From NCBI RefSeq assembly GCF_004332295.1, contig NZ_RXLP01000014.1, positions 32,567-96,566 of the forward strand: a stretch of 64,000 bases of DNA, given 5' to 3'. How positions within the stretch are numbered: the first letter of the stretch is position 1; every line of letters begins with the position of its first letter. The position numbers and the translations under genes are program-made. The notes below the pieces were generated by a model. It was not told where the DNA came from. It worked only from the letters and a program-made list of their open reading frames with translations, and searched no databases. The stretch is from Alloscardovia theropitheci. Lineage in GTDB: Bacteria; Actinomycetota; Actinomycetes; Actinomycetales; Bifidobacteriaceae. This document shows positions 54,274 to 63,208 of the stretch, one piece after another.

Positions 54274-55470
54274 TTAGCGAGCTGAATAGTGCCGTTCCAT
54301 GCCAGTGACGTCTGTGAGGACGAATTGTCCACAATAATACGACGGATTAGTCGAGTAGTCCTCAGCGGAATACGGTACAGCATCATTGAAAATACTTTCA
54401 TACTCTTGCACGTCTACTTGTCTACGATTATCAAGTAACTCATGATGCTCACTAATATATAGAAAATCGCGGAATCCCTCGACTACACGTCCGGCAAAGA
54501 GTTCGCCCACAGCTCCTGATCCATATGAGAATAATGCCAACTTATCGCCTGCATCAATCGTTTCGTCGTTCTCAAACAAAGACAAAAGACCTAGATATAA
54601 CGATGCTGTGTAAAGATTTCCCACTCGTTTAGAGTATTGAATACTCGTTTCAAAACGATTCTTCAATACTTGCTCATTTTCTTGTGATACGTTATCTATC
54701 TCAAGTAACTTTTTCAGGCCTTTCGCACCCATCTTTGTATAAGGAAGATGATACAAAAATGCTGCAAAATCATCAGCTTTTCTGTTTGTAGCGCGAGTGT
54801 AGTCTTTCCACACGTTTTCGAAAAATGCTAAATATTGTTCCGTAGAGTATTTTCCTCGCGCCTGAGCCTCATCCGTATATACTGGTCGCCAGAAGTCCTG
54901 AATACTTTCGCTGTATACTGCAGTGTGTGGCTCAATTTCGAGAATACGAGGATTGGCCGTCACGAGCATAGCAACAGCGCCTCCACCCTGGGTTACTTCT
55001 CCACCAGTATTCAATCCGTACCGTGCGATATCAGAAGCAATAACTAATGCTTGACGTTCAGGATGAGCTGCCACATAATCCCTTGCAGCAAGAAGTCCCG
55101 CTGTTCCCCCAAAGCATGCTTCCTTCATTTCTACTACGCGCACGCTATGCGGTAAGTGGAGAAGTTCATGAATATATAATGCGCCAGCTTTTGATGCATC
55201 AACCCCTGATTCGGTTCCCAAGATTACGAGTCCTAATTTCTCATCGTCGATGTCATCTCGCAAACGTAATGCAGCGCTCGCTCCCATAGTTACTGCATCT
55301 TGGCTTGAAGGTATTACTGCCTGCTGCTCTTGACCGATGCCAATTGTGAATTTATCAGGGTCAACTCCACGAGCCTTAGCAAGCTCTCGAATATCAAGAT
55401 AGAAATTCGGAGTAAACATACTTATACGATCGATACCGATAGAAGGTAGCGCATTCGTCACATTATTCAC
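54274..55470 (-). CDS. mvaS: hydroxymethylglutaryl-CoA synthase
   Basis: 398 residues from a GTG at 55470. The AAGGAG six bases upstream of the GTG is a better site than that of the ATG at 55485, which contains it. HMG-CoA synthase condenses acetyl-CoA with acetoacetyl-CoA. Marks: IGIDRISMFTPNFYLDIRELAKARGVDPDKFTIGIGQ, catalytic Cys in EMKEACFGGTAGL, YLAFFENVWKDYTRATNRKADDFAAFLYHLPYTKMGAKG, and LFSYGSGAVGELFAG. Its form resembles enzymes of Gram-positive cocci. Last gene of the mevalonate operon. Confidence 0.95.
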   Translation of the reverse strand: MNNVTNALPSIGIDRISMFTPNFYLDIRELAKARGVDPDKFTIGIGQEQQAVIPSSQDAVTMGASAALRLRDDIDDEKLGLVILGTESGVDASKAGALYIHELLHLPHSVRVVEMKEACFGGTAGLLAARDYVAAHPERQALVIASDIARYGLNTGGEVTQGGGAVAMLVTANPRILEIEPHTAVYSESIQDFWRPVYTDEAQARGKYSTEQYLAFFENVWKDYTRATNRKADDFAAFLYHLPYTKMGAKGLKKLLEIDNVSQENEQVLKNRFETSIQYSKRVGNLYTASLYLGLLSLFENDETIDAGDKLALFSYGSGAVGELFAGRVVEGFRDFLYISEHHELLDNRRQVDVQEYESIFNDAVPYSAEDYSTNPSYYCGQFVLTDVTGMERHYSAR

Positions 55471-55559
55471 GATTTTCTCCTTCATGCTTGCTTTGAATTC
55501 ACTGCTCGTATTTTCTACTTATTATTTACTACTGTTCTACTACAGACTCGCCTACTGTC

Positions 55560-56879
55560 TTATGAAGCTGTCTTATGAAATTGCTTATCACGAGTTTCTT
55601 TTACAAATTCCTGCGCTGTAGCTAGTGTCCTCTTATCAGGGCTCAATAATCGCAATCGCTCTGCAATTCGTGTTATTTCCTCTCCTTGAGCACCCGCTGC
55701 TATAGCCAATGAATTCATTTGTAAATTCATATGCCCTGCCTGTATTCCAGGTCCTGCAAGAGCACGCAGAGCGGAAAGATTTTGCACTAGCCCCAAAGAA
55801 GCCAGTACCATTTTAAATTCGTCAACGTTAGCGTAATTCCCCATACGCCGTGCAATTCCTGCAATCTCAAGGGAGCTTGAAGATCCGCCGACAATTCCCA
55901 CTTGAAGAGGAAGCTCAATCATCCCACATAGATGGCCATTTTCGTTAATGCTCCACGATGACAGTGCTCGATATCGGCCCGAATGAGCTGCGTAGGCGTG
56001 AGCTGCAGATTCAACAGCACGCGTATCATTTCCCGTAGCAAGCACAGCTGAGGAGATGCCATTCATAATCCCCTTATTATGAGTTACCGAACGATCATAG
56101 TCACTATATGCTAAATCAGAAAGAGCAACGATGCGCTCAGCAAGATTCATCGCTTGATTCTCATTGTGCCCGCGGAAAGCAATATCCATTGGGTCAAGCT
56201 CTACAACCGCTGTTGTCAAACTGATATTGCCTGAATTAGAAAGAATTGCAACTATTGCATGAGCATCAAACCATTGTGAAAGCACAGCTTTCAATGATTC
56301 GGCAATGGTATTGACTGCATTCGCCCCCATCGCATCACATGGATTTACTACAAGTATAATTTTGGTAAAACGACCGTCATCAGTATTGCACGCATAAATG
56401 GATTCCAATCCTCCACCGCGCGCATGCATACTTGGTAACGCTTTACGAGCAATATCAAACAGCTCAGTTTCACGTGAAACAATAATTTCTTGCGCCCTAT
56501 TTCCGGAGATATCGCTGGATTCAAAAACTATTTCTCCTAGTACGCGATGAGGTTGAGTACTCGCACTCACGCCGCCACTTCGAGCTACCATACGCGCTCC
56601 GTTTGTAGCCGCAGCAACCACGGAGGCTTCTTCTACTACAAGAGGAACAGTATATTTTTTGCCATTAACGATAAGTCCGCGCACTACGCCCATAGGGAGG
56701 GCATACTGAGAAATTTGATTTTCGATAATATGTGATGCTATATCAGGATTAATAATTCCTTGAGCATTTACCTCACTAAGTCTAGAAGCATCGGAACTAT
56801 TAATAATGCCTTCGCTGTGCAAAATACTCAGACGCTCATCTGCGGACAGCTCATAAAATTTACGTACAGTCTCACTCAT
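55560..56879 (-). CDS. mvaA: hydroxymethylglutaryl-CoA reductase (degradative-type class II fold)
   Basis: 439 residues from the ATG at 56879 (GAGGG upstream; a TTG at 56891 adds four). HMG-CoA reductase makes mevalonate. Marks: NQISQYALPMGVVRGLIVNGKKYTVPLVVEEASVVAAATNGARMVARSGG (catalytic Glu in EEASVVAA), VVNPCDAMGANAVNTIAE (DAMGANxxN motif), and GHMNLQMNSLAIAAGAQGEEI with catalytic His. Class II, as in Firmicutes. It lies between thiolase and mvaS on the minus strand. Confidence 0.94.
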   Translation of the reverse strand: MSETVRKFYELSADERLSILHSEGIINSSDASRLSEVNAQGIINPDIASHIIENQISQYALPMGVVRGLIVNGKKYTVPLVVEEASVVAAATNGARMVARSGGVSASTQPHRVLGEIVFESSDISGNRAQEIIVSRETELFDIARKALPSMHARGGGLESIYACNTDDGRFTKIILVVNPCDAMGANAVNTIAESLKAVLSQWFDAHAIVAILSNSGNISLTTAVVELDPMDIAFRGHNENQAMNLAERIVALSDLAYSDYDRSVTHNKGIMNGISSAVLATGNDTRAVESAAHAYAAHSGRYRALSSWSINENGHLCGMIELPLQVGIVGGSSSSLEIAGIARRMGNYANVDEFKMVLASLGLVQNLSALRALAGPGIQAGHMNLQMNSLAIAAGAQGEEITRIAERLRLLSPDKRTLATAQEFVKETRDKQFHKTAS

Positions 56880-57004
56880 TAACGCCCTCAATCCTACTTC
56901 TAGTTCAGACTACGGTTTAGCGGCCTGCTCAACCCTCATCAAAAATTGTAATCCCATAAGTAATTTACTTGTATCGCGCTCATACCAGCTGCTAACACAA
57001 CTAA

Positions 57005-58183
57005 CTACATCACTTCAACTTGCATGGCGACGCCGATACCTCCACCAACGCACAGTGCGGCAACGCCATTATGTTCATGCCGTGCTCGAAGCGCATGGAT
57101 AAGAGTTGTAAGAATTCGAGCTCCCGAGCAGCCTAATGGATGTCCCAAGGCAATAGCTCCGCCGTGGATATTGAGCTTCGCATTATCAAGTTTGAGCTGC
57201 TGACTTACCGCAAGAGATTGAGCAGCAAACGCTTCATTAACTTCCACAAGATCCATCTCATCAAGCGATGAGCCCGTAGACTTCATCAGCTTCTCGATAA
57301 CATGCTTAGGAGCATATCCCATAAAATCAGGGTCAATTCCACCTTCACGATATCCGCGAATTTCCGCAAGATATTTAATTCCACGCTCTTGAGCGAGATC
57401 TTTACGCATCAAAATAAGAGCAGAAGCACCATCATTAATACCGCTTGCATTACCTGCAGTCACAGTGCCATTATCCATAAATACGCTACGTAAGGTAGCA
57501 AGTTTTTCTAGAGAAGTATTCGGACGAGGACCCTCATCGCGTGAGACGATGATGTTTTCAGAATGTTTTCTCACGGTTACTGGAACGATTTCATCTTCAA
57601 AATCGCCAGCTTCCCACGCAGCAACAGCCTTTCGATGTGATTGCAAAGCAAATTCATCTTGCTGTTCACGTGTTATACCGAAACGTTCTGCTACATTCTC
57701 GGCTGTGACACCCATCGCTTCACCAGTAAAAGCATCGGAAAGACCATCTCGGAAGATAGCATCCACCATTTCCGTGTTACCGTAACGATAGCCATCACGC
57801 AGCTTAGGCAAATAATGAGGAGCATTGCTCATGGATTCCGTACCACCGACGAGCACGATATCAGCATCGCCCATAACAATTGCCGACTGCCCTAGACGCA
57901 CTGCTTTAAGCCCTGAACCACACACTTCATTGATAGTCATCGCGGTCGAATCCGTAGCCATTCCAGCTTTCAACGCGATTTGGCGAGCAACATTTTGCCC
58001 AGAATTTGCTTGCAAAACGTTACCAAAAATTGCCTGATCAATCATCTCAGGATCTAAACCAGCACGTTCAATAGCGGCTTGTGCAGCAACAGTTCCTAAA
58101 TCTACTGCTGTAAGGGATGCCAACGAACCGCCAAACTTACCAATTGGCGTTCGCACTGCACTTACAATAACTACATCGACCAT
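57005..58183 (-). CDS. acetyl-CoA acetyltransferase (thiolase)
   Basis: 392 residues. It makes acetoacetyl-CoA from two acetyl-CoA, the entry step to mevalonate. Conserved: VIVSAVRTPIGKFGGSLAS, nucleophilic Cys in NEVCGSGLKAV, GGTESMSNAPHYLP, VTAGNASGINDGASAL, and the C-terminal catalytic pair NIHGGAIALGHPLGCSGARI and CVGGGIGVAMQVE. First gene of the cluster thiolase-mvaA-mvaS. No strong ribosome site. The lower pathway genes (mvk, pmk, mvd, fni) are not in the window. Confidence 0.94.
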   Translation of the reverse strand: MVDVVIVSAVRTPIGKFGGSLASLTAVDLGTVAAQAAIERAGLDPEMIDQAIFGNVLQANSGQNVARQIALKAGMATDSTAMTINEVCGSGLKAVRLGQSAIVMGDADIVLVGGTESMSNAPHYLPKLRDGYRYGNTEMVDAIFRDGLSDAFTGEAMGVTAENVAERFGITREQQDEFALQSHRKAVAAWEAGDFEDEIVPVTVRKHSENIIVSRDEGPRPNTSLEKLATLRSVFMDNGTVTAGNASGINDGASALILMRKDLAQERGIKYLAEIRGYREGGIDPDFMGYAPKHVIEKLMKSTGSSLDEMDLVEVNEAFAAQSLAVSQQLKLDNAKLNIHGGAIALGHPLGCSGARILTTLIHALRARHEHNGVAALCVGGGIGVAMQVEVM

Positions 58184-58369
58184 AACAGATTCATTTTACT
58201 GTTTTTCACAACGCCTCTTTATACTTTCACAAACGTTTGTGCAATTTCCATACAAATCGCGATATTAAACGAGAATATTTATAGCGTGTCGCGCTTACGA
58301 ACTCTTCTCATTTCTATTAAATTGGAAAAGTTGGCCTCATTCGAGGAGTTAGAAAGAAGGAGAATCTCT

Positions 58370-60319
58370 GTGTCTGCTTCACAGCAAAGAGATCATAAAG
58401 AATCATTATCTACTAAGAAAAATCGTCCTGTAGTTAAGCATCCATATTTGGTACTCATGGCTTTGTATATTGGCGCTTTCACTGGCATGTATAGCGAAAC
58501 AGCCATGAATGTTATTTTGCCAACCATTGGTGAAGAGTTTGGCGTATCAACATCATTAACACAGTGGCTCGTCGTTGGCTACATGCTGATGATTGGTTTA
58601 GTTTTACCGTTCTCATCAATTTTAATTAAGCATTTTACTGTACGAACTTTGACTTTTAGCGCGCTAGGCGCATTTGCTGTTGGCGCGATTATCAGCGCTC
58701 TTGCTCCGAATTTCGCGATTCTTCTCATTGGCCGCGCTATCCAAGGAATCGGTCTAGGTCTCGTTCTTCCTATGACTTTCTCGATGGTGCTCGAAATTAT
58801 GCCGCCTCACAAGCTCGGTGCTGCAATGGGCATGACATCGCTCATTATTATGCTGGCTCCAGTTATCGGGCCAACGCTTGCAGGTATCTTAGCAGGTGCT
58901 TTCTCATGGCGATTCGTATTCTGGTCTATCGTCGTACTTGCTGTTATTGGCATTATTTTTGCTGCGCAATTCCTTATTAATGCGTATGAATTAACCAAAC
59001 CAAAGGTTGATATTCTCTCTGTTATTCTTTCTATCTTTGGTTTTGGCGGAGTAGTTCTCGGCGCTGGTATGGCAAGTGAATACGGATGGATGTCCGTTCC
59101 TGTTATCGCTGCCCTCATTGTAGGTATCGCAGCACTTGTATGGTACAGCATTCGTCAATTCTCTATGACCCATCCTGTACTCAATTTGCGCGCTTTCGGT
59201 TTCCGTGACTTCAGCTTGGGTGTTTCTTTAGTTATGCTCAACTTCGGAATTACATTGTCCGTTATGTTCTTGCTCCCACAGTTCTTCCAAAATTCTATGG
59301 CTTTCGCAGTGTCAATCAGCGGTATGCTTCTCCTCCCTGGTGGCATTATCAACGCTGTAACATCTATGCTTTCTGGACGCGCTTATAACAAGATTGGCGT
59401 CAAAGCTCCAGCTCTTATCGGTTTTGCTGCGACTATCATCGGTCTGTGCATTCTCATATGGCAGACTTTCCTCGTCACAAGCAACGCACAAGCTAATATC
59501 GCTATCGTTATCATTGCTCATATTCTTATGATGATTGGCGTTCCTTTGGCTATGAGCCCACTTCAAACCTACACATTGAGCACTCTTCCTCGTGAAATGA
59601 ACGCTGATGGTTCGACCATTATGAACACTCTCCAGCAAGTAGTTGGTGCTGTATTTACGGCTTTGGCTACATCTTTGCTCATGTCTGGTCAAAGCGCTTT
59701 TGGTGGAGATAATGCGGCTGCACGTTTTGGACAGGGCACTCGATGGGGTCTCTATCTTGCACTTGGTATTGCAATTCTTGGCTTTATCGGCTCTCTCTTT
59801 ACTCGTGATACACGTCAGCAGACTGCACATGAAGATACTGCTGAACAAGCTAAGAATGCCGAACCAATATTACAGTCTTTGATGAAGACAGATGTTTATG
59901 CACTTTCTTCTTCTGCTACTGCTATGGATGCGATGGCTCTGCTTACACAGCGAGGAATTTCGGGCGCTCCAATTATCGACGAAAAAGGTAATCTCACTGG
60001 ATTTATCTCCGATGGTGACATCTTGTCGATAGTTGCAGACCGCGTTCCAGAATTCTCATCATTCTACAGCGCAATTATTGAGCACAATTCGGAGAGCTTC
60101 TCTGATCGAGTTCGTGACAATATGAATCGACCAGTATCTGAATTTGCTACACATTCGGTTATTACTGTTGATGTTAATGACTCTATGTCACATATTTGTG
60201 AGGTTCTTGTATCTAACCATCTGAAGAAAGTTCCTGTTGTCGATAAGACAAATGGCGGTCGCATGGTCGGAATTTTGAACCGCTCGGATGTTCTTAAATA
60301 TGTAGTAGAGAACTTCTAA
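58370..60319 (+). CDS. DHA2-type MFS drug transporter fused to tandem CBS domains
   Basis: 649 residues from a GTG at 58370, chosen for AAGGAG 7-8 bases upstream; 28 upstream codons lack a site. Fourteen or so helices of the EmrB/QacA type: MYSETAMNVILPTIGEEFGVSTSLTQWLVVGYMLMIGLVLPFS and the motif C GIGLGLVLPMTFSMVLEIMPPHKLGAAMGM. After about residue 505 comes a soluble tail with two CBS domains (LMKTDVYALSSSATAMDAMALLTQRGISGAPIIDEKGNLTGFISDGDI and MNRPVSEFATHSVITVDVNDSMSHICEVLVSNHLKKVPVVD). CBS pairs bind adenine nucleotides, so transport may be energy- or nucleotide-gated. Confidence 0.92.
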   Translation: MSASQQRDHKESLSTKKNRPVVKHPYLVLMALYIGAFTGMYSETAMNVILPTIGEEFGVSTSLTQWLVVGYMLMIGLVLPFSSILIKHFTVRTLTFSALGAFAVGAIISALAPNFAILLIGRAIQGIGLGLVLPMTFSMVLEIMPPHKLGAAMGMTSLIIMLAPVIGPTLAGILAGAFSWRFVFWSIVVLAVIGIIFAAQFLINAYELTKPKVDILSVILSIFGFGGVVLGAGMASEYGWMSVPVIAALIVGIAALVWYSIRQFSMTHPVLNLRAFGFRDFSLGVSLVMLNFGITLSVMFLLPQFFQNSMAFAVSISGMLLLPGGIINAVTSMLSGRAYNKIGVKAPALIGFAATIIGLCILIWQTFLVTSNAQANIAIVIIAHILMMIGVPLAMSPLQTYTLSTLPREMNADGSTIMNTLQQVVGAVFTALATSLLMSGQSAFGGDNAAARFGQGTRWGLYLALGIAILGFIGSLFTRDTRQQTAHEDTAEQAKNAEPILQSLMKTDVYALSSSATAMDAMALLTQRGISGAPIIDEKGNLTGFISDGDILSIVADRVPEFSSFYSAIIEHNSESFSDRVRDNMNRPVSEFATHSVITVDVNDSMSHICEVLVSNHLKKVPVVDKTNGGRMVGILNRSDVLKYVVENF

Positions 60320-60337
60320 GTTAGTAATTTATAGACC

Positions 60338-60378
60338 AAAAATGGTGTGAGGAATACTGATTTCCTCACACCATTTTT
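60338..60378. terminator. bidirectional terminator
   Basis: Perfect 17-bp arms at 60338-60354 and 60362-60378, with T-tracts on both strands, between the convergent CBS-transporter gene and the RiPP-cassette exporter gene. Confidence 0.93.
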
Positions 60379-60392
60379 GTATATTTTAAATA

Positions 60393-61697
60393 TTAGTTTT
60401 CTTTCTTTCGCGCTCCCGGTATCTGCGGTAGGACAAAACATATACCGATTGTGAGTATCAACGAAACCAGTGGTAGTAATCTCCATGATGACGAGAGCAT
60501 CCATCCAATCCACGAACCTCCCGCGCTACCAAATGCATAAGCAAGACGCGCCCATCCGGAAAATCGTGCAAGTTCACTTCCGCTAAAAAGAATCTGGCGA
60601 GACACAATAATTGGCTCAACGAAAAGTGAGGAGGCAATCGTTTGAAGGAAGAATGCTGCATAGAGAAGAGGAGCCCATGGCAAAAACATAGCTGAAAGCA
60701 TAAGAGCATAAGAAATCACCATGAGAATAGTTCCCGCGCTAGCAGTCTTTCGCATCCCTAGTGGTGAGGCATAGTGTGCATATATAAAGGAACCGACCAC
60801 AGAGGCAATACCGGTTGTTAGATAAATAGAGGACAGTGATCCTGATCCATTACGAGCACCAATACCAAGAAGAACGTAAGAAATAGAGCACGCTGGTATA
60901 AAGCTTATGAGGAAAGATCCCAAAAGAAGACCCAAACGCGTATGCGTCGTTACTATACGATCTGTTTTAACAGACGATTTTTCTTTGACGACCGTAACAT
61001 CGTGAGTATCTTCTTCTAGAGTTTTCTCTTTCTTTTCTGTGGAATGAACAGAATCTTTCTCATCTGTTCTTACCATGTGTGCGATATCTGCCTGCATAAT
61101 AAATCGTGTGCTACACGAGGCAAAGGATGTAACTGCAGAGAATATAAGTACTGCAGGTATAGACCACGTAGCTATCCATGCACCTATTGGTGTGCCCAGA
61201 AGCCCCACTGTGATACTAGCGATGATACTTAGGATTCCACTATAATTTATCAGCATATCTTCGTCATCACCTGCCGCGTCTACTTCGAAGACTTCAGCTG
61301 CAATGTCAATGACTTGTCCTGTGAGAAGTAACGCGCAAGATAACGCAAGAAGCGACCACTTCCATATGAGAGAGCCATTTGGTACGCACCAAAGAATTAT
61401 CAGTGGTATAAGACTCAGTACGCCTTCCATTCCCTCAGCAAGCGCAAGAGAGCGAAAACCACCAAGCTTATCAACAATCCAACCAGAAATAGGCGAAGTA
61501 AAGTCTGCAATAGTTCCAAAAGTTTTGCGAAATGGAACAACCCACGCAGGAAGACCCACAATAAGAATCGTAGGAAGCACAGAACCCTCATAAGCACTAT
61601 TACCTAATTCAGACAGACAGAATGCTACAAGCGCCCAGCGCAAAGCAGGAGTTATAGAGCGAACCCGCGAGAGAATATTTTTTTCATTCTTCTGCAT
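60393..61697 (-). CDS. MFS exporter of the YcaO peptide cassette
   Basis: 434 residues from the ATG at 61697, fixed by CAGGAG seven bases upstream; the longer open frame starts inside the YcaO gene. About 12 helices: SITPALRWALVAFCLSELGNSAYEGSVLPTILIVGLPAWVVPF, ISGWIVDKLGGFRSLALAEGMEGVLSLIPLIILW (motif A region), and a charged central loop (DSVHSTEKKEKTLEEDTHDVTVVKEKSSVKTD, about 235-270). It lies 4 bases after the YcaO stop. Probable role: export of, or immunity to, the peptide product (inference from context). A deleted remnant of a second copy is at 63359-63472. Confidence 0.85.
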   Translation of the reverse strand: MQKNEKNILSRVRSITPALRWALVAFCLSELGNSAYEGSVLPTILIVGLPAWVVPFRKTFGTIADFTSPISGWIVDKLGGFRSLALAEGMEGVLSLIPLIILWCVPNGSLIWKWSLLALSCALLLTGQVIDIAAEVFEVDAAGDDEDMLINYSGILSIIASITVGLLGTPIGAWIATWSIPAVLIFSAVTSFASCSTRFIMQADIAHMVRTDEKDSVHSTEKKEKTLEEDTHDVTVVKEKSSVKTDRIVTTHTRLGLLLGSFLISFIPACSISYVLLGIGARNGSGSLSSIYLTTGIASVVGSFIYAHYASPLGMRKTASAGTILMVISYALMLSAMFLPWAPLLYAAFFLQTIASSLFVEPIIVSRQILFSGSELARFSGWARLAYAFGSAGGSWIGWMLSSSWRLLPLVSLILTIGICFVLPQIPGARKKEN

Positions 61698-61701
61698 ACT
61701 A

Positions 61702-62955
61702 TTACTCCTGAGTACGTTTACGGACAGCGGTAATGGAATCATGATTTCTAAGTCGCCCTATGAGTTCAACAGGATAACCGTGACGTATAATATGAAATCT
61801 TTCCAAGCCTGGAGCTACTATTTGAACAACACTCGGGTTACAGAATCCAGAGGAATCGGAATTTTTTGCTTGAAAAGCAACTCTACGCCAGACACTAATA
61901 TTATTCTTAGAAAGATTTGAGACAATATTAGTAATCTGTTCTTCAACACTCGGGAGCTCCATCGTATTTGTTAAATCATACGTAACTGCTTCTTCATCTA
62001 ACTGTGCGTCTTGTTGAAGATAACGATTGAAAAGTAAAGCACCATGGAGATTAGGGAAATTCTGTATAAGTATCTTCAATCTATGAGTTCGCTCTCTTTC
62101 TTCATAATCAGTGAAATCTTTATCTGCACAAAGTTCTTGCCAAAGTTCAAGTAATGAACGATATGTCGCATAACCCTTAAATTGGGAAGAACCACAACCG
62201 ATATGAGGAAGACCGTTCGTATCTTCCGCGAGACAAATTGAAAGAACAGTGAATCCCGATAAGGAGGGGACTGAAAGGATAAAAACGTTACTACTAGTTA
62301 ATTCCTTAATAGCATCTTGTATATTTTTGAGGATATTATCCTCAGGAACTAGAAGTTTCCCGCGTACAGTTCCCATAACATTAGACAGTAACGCTTGAGA
62401 TGTCGCATCGCGTTCAAGCAATTCGTTAAGAGCATGAAGAGTAGCTTCACTAATTGAAGCGCCTGACGCCCATCCGTTATTAGTATAGTAACATCTTATA
62501 AGGGATTCCTCGTGTGCTTCGAACTCACCTGTAGATCTTCCACCACAATACTCGCTCGGCAACGATGCGAATCTACCACTCATAATATTTTCAAAGGTGT
62601 AGTCTGTATCTCGTGAACCGATGCCAGCAAGATCAAGAACGGAATCGCCACGTATCCGCTCCAAACTCTTGTTCTCCCAATAGTTACTCTCACTGTCGAA
62701 AGTTATATGTTCCAATAGCTCATATAACCCGCTTGCTATCGATTCAAGCCCACGACCTTTCCCTCGTGACGAATCAGAATCTATTTGTAAGGAATCAGCT
62801 CTATCAAGAAAAACAGACGAATCCAAAGCTCCAGTATCACTGAGACTATTGGTACTAAGCGTCCATTCCCAATGCCTCATTGAGAACAAGTCCACGATGG
62901 CAGATAAAGATTGTGATAGAGTAAATTGCCGCTCCGGTGATGGAAATTCAGTCAT
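61702..62955 (-). CDS. stand-alone YcaO-domain enzyme
   Basis: 417 residues from the ATG at 62955 with GGAAAG about 7 bases upstream (a TTG at 62970 overlaps that site). YcaO ATP-binding motifs: RGKGRGLESIASGLYELLEH (residues 64-83, Glu79 and Glu82), NNGWASGASISEATLHALNELLERDA (159-184, Glu170, Glu178, Glu181) and GCGSSQFKGYATYRSLLELWQE (253-274). YcaO enzymes use ATP to activate backbone amides, giving azolines, thioamides or amidines. The usual C-terminal PxPxP of azoline cyclodehydratases is missing (ends RKRTQE), and no E1-like, TfuA or dehydrogenase gene is adjacent. It sits between a 28-residue peptide gene and the exporter. Confidence 0.88.
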   Translation of the reverse strand: MTEFPSPERQFTLSQSLSAIVDLFSMRHWEWTLSTNSLSDTGALDSSVFLDRADSLQIDSDSSRGKGRGLESIASGLYELLEHITFDSESNYWENKSLERIRGDSVLDLAGIGSRDTDYTFENIMSGRFASLPSEYCGGRSTGEFEAHEESLIRCYYTNNGWASGASISEATLHALNELLERDATSQALLSNVMGTVRGKLLVPEDNILKNIQDAIKELTSSNVFILSVPSLSGFTVLSICLAEDTNGLPHIGCGSSQFKGYATYRSLLELWQELCADKDFTDYEERERTHRLKILIQNFPNLHGALLFNRYLQQDAQLDEEAVTYDLTNTMELPSVEEQITNIVSNLSKNNISVWRRVAFQAKNSDSSGFCNPSVVQIVAPGLERFHIIRHGYPVELIGRLRNHDSITAVRKRTQE

Positions 62956-62973
62956 TATTAATCTTTCCAAAAG

Positions 62974-63025
62974 CGGCGAGGATACGAGGACTTTGTCCAG
63001 ACAATTTGTCGGGGTATCCTCGTCG
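62974..63025 (-). promoter_or_regulatory. cloverleaf-like attenuator between peptide and YcaO genes
   Basis: Outer arms CGAGGATAC (62977-62985) and GTATCCTCG (63014-63022), extensible by three bases with one weak pair, enclose two hairpins: GGAC/GTCC (62988-62998) and GACA/TGTC (63000-63010). On the minus strand the outer stem is followed by CTTTT, so partial termination is expected. This would make the short peptide mRNA more abundant than the enzyme mRNA. Confidence 0.7.
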
Positions 63026-63046
63026 TTTCTAATTATTTAGTTGTTA

Positions 63047-63133
63047 TTAATCAGGAATTTTACCAATGAAGTAATCAGATAAGAAGATAGTATCTCTCAT
63101 CTTTTCAGCTACTGCAGACCTGCGATGTCCCAT
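63047..63133 (-). CDS. 28-residue putative RiPP precursor peptide
   Basis: Too short for standard gene finding. ATG at 63133, TAA at 63047. The peptide starts MGHRRSAVAEKM, continues RDTIFLSDYF and ends IGKIPD. AAAGGAG stands five bases before the ATG, among the best ribosome sites in the window. The N-terminal half is basic and helical, the C-terminal half hydrophobic with acidic end; it has Ser6, Thr15 and Ser19 but no Cys. Directly upstream of a YcaO gene and separated from it by an attenuator, it fits a modified-peptide precursor. No cleavage site is identifiable. Alternative: a leader peptide for attenuation. Confidence 0.65.
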   Translation of the reverse strand: MGHRRSAVAEKMRDTIFLSDYFIGKIPD

Positions 63134-63208
63134 GATTACTCCTTTCTTTAATGCAAAACCAATTTGATCTTGCATTTCCTAAGTATAAGTATCACTTAGC
63201 TGGCTGTT

